This document shows positions 57,101-64,000 of a stretch of DNA of 64,000 bases, in pieces. The stretch is from contig JBHGNT010000001.1 in assembly GCA_043228905.1 (NCBI GenBank), positions 1,364,001 through 1,428,000 on the forward strand, written 5' to 3'. The notes beneath the pieces are model-generated. The model was not told where the DNA came from. It worked only from the letters and a program-made list of their open reading frames with translations, and did not search any database. The translations under genes and the position numbers were made by a program. Every line of letters begins with the position of its first letter. The stretch's first letter is position 1. Source of the stretch: Azolla caroliniana. Lineage: Eukaryota; Polypodiophyta.

Positions 57101-60100
57101 TGAGCATTTCATTTTGCTGTGCAGGTTACCACAGCTAATAAGCAATTAACTAGATTTGATGTTACAGTACACACAAATGAATACTTATCTACACTTCGTG
57201 CAAAGGTGAGCCGCTCAAAAGTTCATGGTTCTGAAGAATGCATTTCGTTTCTTAACATTCAGTTTCTGCATCATATTAATCATGTTTTTTTCTGCATGCG
57301 ATCTTATAGGTTGCTAAATTGCTAGATCATACTGTCTCCCGAGTCAGATTGGCATATTTGAATAGGGAATTGGTGCAAGACTCACAGGTAGAGACTCCGG
57401 ATCATCTATTATGTACAGAAACTCCACTCTCAGGTACATTGTAGGCTCACATGACCTGTCTGGTTTACAGGTTCTGTGGCAGTGTGGTTTGATTGGTGGG
57501 CAAACAATTTCGGCCTCTGTAAGCAATTTATTGTAACATAAAACAATCATTTATATGTGATGCACTGTTCTTGACATAAAACACTTGATTATTCAGGTAA
57601 ATTTGGTGGAGAGAATAAGCAGGCCAACAGATGAAAAACATCTACCAGGGATATTGATATCCAAGAACATTAAGGCATGCAATTGTTTCTTCGCTATTGC
57701 TTGCATCAACTTGTTATGAAGATACCTGACATGCTTTTATTTGTATTTTTTATTGTCATAAAACTGTAATCAAGCTGATTGAACCATTCTTGGTTTTGTA
57801 TTTCTCAGTTCTATGATACTCTCTTTAAGCTGGCGAATGCCAGTGATACTAACATACGTGAGGTATATCCGTTTACTCTTTTTTGGTTACTTGTTGATTC
57901 AAGGATGCTATTTCTCTTGTTAATTGAAGATGTTAATGTGTTAATTCTCCACATTTAGGCTGCAAACAATTTACTCGCTATTCTTCCAACACATCCAGGT
58001 ATCCTAGCAGATTTTCAGGTAAGATGGATTCCCATTTATACATGGGTGATTGACGTTTTATGTGCTCTATATCCTCTAGTAATGTTTCTCTACATGTCAG
58101 AATCTTTGCAAAAAGAATGTGGAAGATAACCGATTGCTTCTGATGTCACATTTTGGAGCTCGGTCTCGGCTATTATACTCTCTTCAGGTAATCTTATTTC
58201 AGTTCCATTGTTGAAAACCAATATTTATGATCGGGGTCTTAGAATCAAAGAGCTGAAGATTCTGTTTTGTATTTGTAAATCCCAAATCACCTTGATTTTG
58301 TTGGTGGACACCTTCTGGATCTCTGTCTGTTGGATTAATGCACTTTCCATCTGAAAGTTTTTGTATCCTTCCTATAACCTTGCCTTTTATGAAATACATG
58401 ATTAAGAAAAGCTTTCGCAGTGAAGAAAGTTCAGTGTTTAAGCAGAGAGGGGTAGGGAGATAGAATGAAAGGAAGATATATTAACGTCTCCCAGAGGCCA
58501 AAGTCTGCCGATGAGACAAATTATGGTTACAAACATAGGTGAATTCATGTTATCCACATTGAAACAAAATAAAAGCTCTAGATCTCGTCAAGTTCCATGA
58601 TAATGATCTTAATGCATCTGGTAGAATGTTTTTGGTGATGGTTTACGAGCAAGAAGTGCATAGCTAATATGTATGGGTTGAGTAATGGTTAGGGTTCATT
58701 GTATCTGAGGTTGGTTTATATGCTGATGCCTATGGGTGTCCTTGAGCGGATAACATGGCAAGCAATGATCTCCATGATTTGGTTATGGTATGGCACATGT
58801 GGCTTGTATCTTAGTACTAGTGGTCTCAGTTGTCACATTGCTCTATGGTGACTCCTGGGCATGTAGTCAGTGGAGGTGTGGGCCTATGGAAGAAGTCAGT
58901 GATGTGCGATTGCCTATATATCCTGTGTCTAATGTAAGGGTTCCCCTATGCTTTTGTGAGTTAGCCGTCTCCATCATTTGTCGAATGGTGAAATCCTCAT
59001 AGAGGGTTACATACTCTTTGATGTGCTTGTAAGATGGGCAGCCACATGCAAGATGTTCCTCGTTCTCAATCTATCCTGCACATAATTTGCAGAATCTTTC
59101 CACTCTAGGTATATGAAGTGCATGTCCTACTTTGGTCTCTAGTTGGAAGGAGGAAACTCGAGTTGCCTTATTGATTTGTGAGTACTTTTGGACATGTAGA
59201 TGCTCATATACCTCAATCTATGTTTTTATCCATCCTGTGAGAAGTTTATGAAATGAACTTTGTAGTACGCCATCTTTGAGAGAAGAGGCATCATTTTGAA
59301 GTGTTGTATGGTGTCAGAAGGATGGGAAGTTCTTGATGTTGAGGCGATTGTTAAACCACTTTGTCACTTGTTGCCATTTCCTTTGGCACTTCAAATGCCT
59401 TGTGTGTAATTCTTTGAAGTGGCGTGGTTTTGGTCTGATTGATTAGGTTCAATGATTGGAGTAATGCTTCCATCATCAATGAGGTGTGGTGAATTCAGCT
59501 TGGATGATCTTATATATGGTGGAGGCCTTCATACCTATCATCTATAACGTCATAACTACTGGGCCCTCTTTTTGTGCTGATGTGTACATGGGGAGGCATG
59601 GAGCCTATGTAGTTTCCTTTTTTATAATGGCAAGGGTGACAATCATGTCGAATACCGATACTTTGGTACAAGGCTCTTGGTGGCATTGTTGTTCAAGCAT
59701 AGCCAAAACTGCTTTCCTAGTTACTTGGAAATTAACTTGCGTGTTCTGCAGTCTGGCTTTTTCTTCTCAATTCAGCCAAATTATATTGTGTATTTTTTAG
59801 CCACCTGAAATTATTAATCTTCTGTAGGTGCTTGATGGTTTGATCATGCCGGTGAACCGCCCTGTTGATACAAATACCCTGATGTTTCGTAAATCATTTC
59901 TCCTTGCGGGTGGCATTCAGTAAGCTTCTGTGGTGAACTATGTACATGAGATAGAAAATGCAGTTGTACTCATTGAGTATCATTTTTCTGCAGACATTTG
60001 CTGGCAATCCTTGATCCAGGTACCTTACCGGAGGGTATCGATAATCAAACTCGTCGTGGATGTTATGCGAGTTGCCTACGACTCCTAAAATTCCTGGTTA

Positions 60101-63100
60101 GTTTTCCTTTGCTCTGCGTGCTTCAAGTCCCTATTCTTCTTCTTGTTTTGAATATGAAAGATACATTTTGGATGTTTGGATGGTTCAAGACATTTTCCCT
60201 CTCTACAAGTTGCGTATTTAATTTCAAGATGGAAACTTCTTTAAATTGAGAATTCCTTGAAGACACCTCCAGCATTCTTCAAAATTTTAAAACAGTATCC
60301 TAGTGTCCTTATAATTAACAAGCTGGATTGCTATTGGCTGGCAGCTCTCAGAGAAAATGGTTTCTGAGGACATGGTTTTACCTATAAATGAAGTGACTGA
60401 TCTGAAAAGGTGCCCAATGATTGGTTTTCCTTTGCAATATAATTACATGTTTTACTCATTCTAATGAGAATATTCTCTTATGCTTATGTGCGTGTAAACT
60501 GGATAGTTCAACAGAAGTGAAAGTGGATTCAGATATATGCGCTGAAGATATGCTGACTAATAAGGCGGAGGAGACACATGGAAAGGTATGTGATACAAAT
60601 ATCCTCATATAAAGAGACAAGAGGTAGTTCAAATTTCAATTCATTTTATATTCAAGGTGCCAATGTTCTGATGAATGGAAATAAAAAGGTAATTTGAATA
60701 TTCAATTTTAGAAAAGCTAAATTAGAAATATGGTGGCTGGCCCAAACTGCTCTATGCATTACCGACTTTAATGACATTGATATATTGTATTTGTTTTTTT
60801 ATTGGACATTTATTTTCATCATATTCTGACTTAAGATTTATGCAGGTGGATCGGGATGTCATTGATATGTCATTAATCATCTGTGCTTTGAGGAGGATTA
60901 CATGGGTTGCTGCAATTGGACAACTATCAGCATTGGGAAGCTCTTTTCCATTGCATTCAGTCCTGGGGAAGCATTCTGGAAAGTCTGCCAAGGCAAGTTA
61001 ATGTAATAGATGATCTGGAAATAACAGCCTTGTTTGTTTATTTGCTCACTGTTGCGAATGGTCATATGTTTGGATATCCAGAAGCGGTCTTTTCCTGATG
61101 ATGCGGAATCCGGTTTAGATCCAGAAGATCAATATTTATGCTTTGAAGCGTTGGACTTTTTGGTGAGTCTACGTTGTTTTGTAATCTCTTCAATGATGCA
61201 ATAGAGTTATAGCATTATAAAAGCAAGTATTTATAAATTTGGAAAACATGTTTCCATTTTATACTTTGATTTCTTTTTACTGTGCGATTATGTGCATTGT
61301 GAGAATTGTGATGGATTAATAGGGCTTATCCCACTGTGAATCAACTTGCATACCATATGGAGTTGATTCAACAAGTGTTATCGGTTATGATCAGATTTTC
61401 TATTGGATTTTTGTTATAGTTAATGTAAACCTTATAGAGCCTGTTTTTAGTTTCAAGATTAAAGCTTTTTGTGTAGGGATTTCAAACTATTTTTTTCCTC
61501 TATCGTTCTCAAGTGTTTTCCTCTCTTCCATAATTTCACCTGTTTCTGCCATTATTTCAGCTGGATACATGGACCTTAAATGCAGTGTTGCAACTCTGCA
61601 ATGTTCTACCTATGAGTTGACCTGTTTTGTTTGAAGGTTAGGTTGTTTGGAAATAGGGGTTTTCATGATCTCATTTTTCATACGCCAATCACTTCATATA
61701 TCTTCATGTTTCTTTTTATTTGATGCAACAAGTATTTGATCAACCTTATTGATGTAACCTTGTTAACCTTTATTCTCACAAGAGTATTCACATGTGATTA
61801 ATCTTTAATATAGATATTTTTGTATTGTTGCTCCTTTCACATGATATATTGGCAGCTTGGTGTTCACATAAGAAACTTGTACAGATGTCTCTAGTATAAA
61901 TTTATTAATGTTAATATTTGTAGTCTGATTAGATATGCTACCAATCATTTTTGGCTTATTAATGTAAACTCATTCTGCTACCAATCATTTTTGGCTTATT
62001 AATGTAAACTCATTCTGGAATGTATGCAGATGCTGTGTCTATCAAGGCATAAATATTTGTGGAGATCTTTCTTTACTTCATCAGAGACAGACAACTTCAT
62101 CGTGGTATGATTATAGGAAGCTCACAGTATTTTTACTGATGCATGGATGGAGTTGCAATGATTAATTGTGCCATTGTAACAGGCAATGATTCTGCATTCA
62201 CCCGATAAAAGTGTTCGCTATCGAGCTGCAATCAGTTTTATGAAGCTATGGTATGAATAACCATATATCAATACTTTCTAGAAGTTGCTAAAAAGATGTT
62301 CAGGTTCTCTTCATACTGGATATATGGAGTCCTTATAATTGTATTTCTGCCAGTGTTATTAGACACGGGGTTGATCGTGTTGCACACCGGCGTATACTAA
62401 CAGCTCTATTGGGTGCTAAAAGTGAGGTTGTTCAGCACCCAAAACGCTGCCAGCATGTACAATCACCTTTTGAATTCTCTCCCTGAACTGTGTATGAATG
62501 TAATAAATAATTGTTAGGCATGTATTTTGATGTCTTGTTTATTTTTTGTGGCTATTCAGTATTGGGAGCTTTTAGCTCATCTTTTGTACTCATTAGAAGG
62601 GGAGGATGAACATGAAATAGCTGAGCAACAGCTAGAGGATGAACTTCAGTGGCTGAGCTCAGCACCTGCTGCTGTGGATGATGATGACAGGGTATTGCAT
62701 AATATTGGAATGGTGTTAATCATTTTTTGCCTGAGATAATGTCATTGGACTATTATACTTGTTTTTCTGCAGCTTCTGGAAGGCCACTTACACTTGGTCA
62801 AAGTACTTGTTGATGTGCTGGATAAAAGAATTATTGGTGTTGATAAGAGTCAACAAGGCAGAGGCCTAATCCAACTGGTTTGTTTCTATGTTGCTGGCCT
62901 CTTGATTTGTATACTTACTATTGAATTCCTAGTAATGGTGGTTATAATTTTCCTTTGTGGTTATTAACAGCTTATCAAGCACTTCCTTTTTCCAGACTCT
63001 GCAATTTTATTGCATGAGGAGGACCAAGTGCACACTAGGAAAATGCATGAAGTCCACTTTGGTGTTTTTGGGGTTTCACCCGAGGAAAACGGCTTATTGC

Positions 63101-64000
63101 AGGCCAGATGCAGTACACGAGGAAGCCGGGAAAAAGCTTTTCAGCTTCTTCTATGCCTTGCTACTCATTGCAAAGAAAGTTTCCAAGAGATTGTTGATTT
63201 GATTTTGAAGATTCATCTGTCAGAGCAAGTTTTGGATTGGGAGCACTTGCCATCATATGGGCGAAAAGCTATAGGTGGTTATGTTGGTTTGAAAAATGCA
63301 GGTGCAACGTGCTACATGAATTCTGTGTTCCAGCAGTTGTTTATGCAGCCGGAGGTTCGGAGGAGTGTATTAGCTTGTACAGAGTGCGACGATGTAGAAA
63401 AGGCAGGTTCAGTTTTCTTTCAACTACAAGCTATGTTTGGGGCTCTTCTAGGAAGCAGTCTTGATCATTACACACCTCAAGGTTTTTGGTGTGCCTATCG
63501 AGACTATGATGGAATGCCCATCAATCTTAGGGAACACCAGGATGCATTTGAATTTTTTAATCGACTATATGATTCAATTGATGAGACTCTGAAATGTACA
63601 CATCAAGAGACAACATTAACAAGAATTTTTGGTGGAATATTTGCACAACAGGTAACACTATGCATTGAACAAGTTATTCTTATTGAATTTATGTTTAGAC
63701 AATAGCAAATAGATTATTGTCAACCATAATTTTTTATGTTTGTGCTCTTTAATTCGAAATCTTGCATTAAGTTTGTTAGTGATATATTTGCAGGTGATTT
63801 GTCGTGGCTGTCCTCACAGAAGTGTGAGAGAAGAACCCTTTGCTGCCATAAGTGTCGATGTAAAGAATAAGAAGGATCTTGTTGAGTCTCTGGAGGCATT
63901 TGTGCGAGGTGACCTTTTAGAGGGTGACAATGCATACTACTGTGATGAATGTGGAACCAAAGTGGATGCCTTAAAGCGTGTTTGTGTGAAAGCTTTGCCT
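48143..64000 (+). CDS. USP9X/FAF-type ubiquitin-specific protease (C-terminus beyond window)
   Basis: Thirty-two in-phase exons encode 1805 residues so far: 48143-49485, 49654-49759, 49856-49957, 50039-50134, 50216-50301, 50817-50937, 54584-54694, 55680-55742, 55834-55986, 56087-56301, 56382-56889, 56966-57052, 57125-57205, 57310-57387, 57471-57518, 57597-57674, 57809-57862, 57959-58018, 58101-58187, 59828-59919, 59994-60096, 60345-60409, 60507-60585, 60846-60992, 61082-61162, 62030-62104, 62183-62250, 62354-62456, 62560-62691, 62773-62877, 62971-63651, 63794-64000. Features: acidic low-complexity N-terminus, armadillo-like helices, and a ubiquitin-like segment (about 998-1065). The cysteine box GLKNAGATCYMNS has its nucleophile near residue 1623. 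A zinc-binding pair follows: CRGC (1739/1742) and CDEC (1786/1789). Order, spacing and sequence track human USP9X (catalytic Cys 1566). The His/Asp boxes lie outside the window. It should cleave ubiquitin chains from substrates. In-frame TGA precedes the start ATG. Introns after exons 2, 7, 16 and 24 use GC donors. Confidence 0.93.
52226..53765. repeat. Two diverged copies of an unidentified repeat in the 3.6-kb intron
   Basis: Blocks at 52226-52680 recur in order at 53437-53765. These include a TGGAATGCATGCCATTTGACC-like block, CATTCTGATTCTAGGAA, GAGAGAACAA and TTGAATTAGGGCTCT. The copies are about 1.1-1.2 kb apart with a LINE fragment between them. They could be decayed LTRs of a small element or a segmental duplication; no coding remnant is recognisable. 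Confidence 0.55.
53155..53405 (-). mobile_element. LINE 3' fragment, copy G
   Basis: GAGATTCTCAAGTCAGATAT, TTCGAAAGATCTCTAGCATA, CCAGAATGGAAAGGTCTCCG, GAAGCGAGGGAACC and AATGGCCTTTATTTGTCGAT match copies C and F. It is antisense to the USP9X-type gene in its largest intron. Confidence 0.75.
58462..59800 (-). mobile_element. LINE remnant with zinc-knuckle coding sequence, copy H
   Basis: This is the longest member of the family and is antisense inside the USP9X-type gene, between exons 19 and 20. On the minus strand a broken frame reads LETKVGHALHIPRVERFCK then LCAG, a stop, and IENEEHLACGCPSYKHIKEY. That is a CxxC...HxxxxC knuckle like those near the C-terminus of LINE reverse transcriptase proteins. 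Further upstream frames are broken by stops and frameshifts. The left end (58462-58590) carries the same GAAAGGAAGATATATTAACG, GAGGCCAAAGTC and AGATGAGAC-like blocks as the small copies, linking them to a LINE 3' end. Confidence 0.65.
61937..62016. repeat. 40-bp perfect tandem duplication
   Basis: GCTACCAATCATTTTTGGCT starts identical units at 61937 and 61977. It lies in the intron between exons 25 and 26 of the USP9X-type gene, ending 13 bases before the exon 26 acceptor. Perfect identity means it is recent. Confidence 0.95.

Noticed and set aside
59486-59800. 104-codon plus-strand frame in the intron before exon 20 of the USP9X-type gene
   Set aside because: It is antisense to the LINE remnant, lacks splice support, and exons 19 and 20 already join in phase.

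Overview
The window is nuclear DNA of a land plant. It is AT-rich, the genes have many introns, and microsatellites, LINE scraps and a Copia-type solo LTR sit in the introns. Two genes suggest a seed-free lineage with swimming sperm (moss, liverwort, lycophyte or fern). One is an intact coiled-coil/EF-hand protein with the repeated TFRP-type motifs typical of flagellar and basal-body proteins. The other is a USP9X/FAF-type deubiquitinase, a family that to my knowledge is absent from Arabidopsis. This placement is inference; I cannot name the species.

Layout. 1-7074: gene-free, degenerate, with small tandem duplications. 7075-18142 (-): 13-exon gene for a 736-residue flagellar-type protein, carrying a solo LTR with a perfect 5-bp target duplication in one intron. 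18143-21525: gene-free, with an imperfect minisatellite and a CATA microsatellite. 21526-25476 (+): tentative 6-exon gene for a small unrecognised protein. 25477-29137: tandem repeats and a LINE fragment. 29138-45649 (-): complete 32-exon gene for a 2224-residue protein, identified as Integrator subunit 1. 45650-48142: upstream region between two divergent genes, with a short upstream ORF at its right end. 48143-64000 (+): USP9X-type ubiquitin protease, 32 exons visible; the gene runs off the right edge inside the catalytic domain.

All three large gene models were assembled by hand from splice sites and reading phase. Each stays open across every junction, so none looks like a pseudogene. Five of the 80 inferred introns use GC instead of GT at the donor, four of them in the USP9X-type gene. 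The genes do not form a pathway: Integrator (snRNA 3'-end processing and transcription attenuation), a deubiquitinase and a putative flagellar protein are neighbours without an evident functional link. At least eight fragments of one retroposon family are scattered through introns and spacers. The largest encodes a degenerate LINE zinc knuckle, which suggests that the smaller ones are 5'-truncated copies of the same LINE. I found no clear evidence of a new multi-gene system; the most notable items are the USP9X-type gene, the flagellar-type gene and the GC-AG intron cluster.
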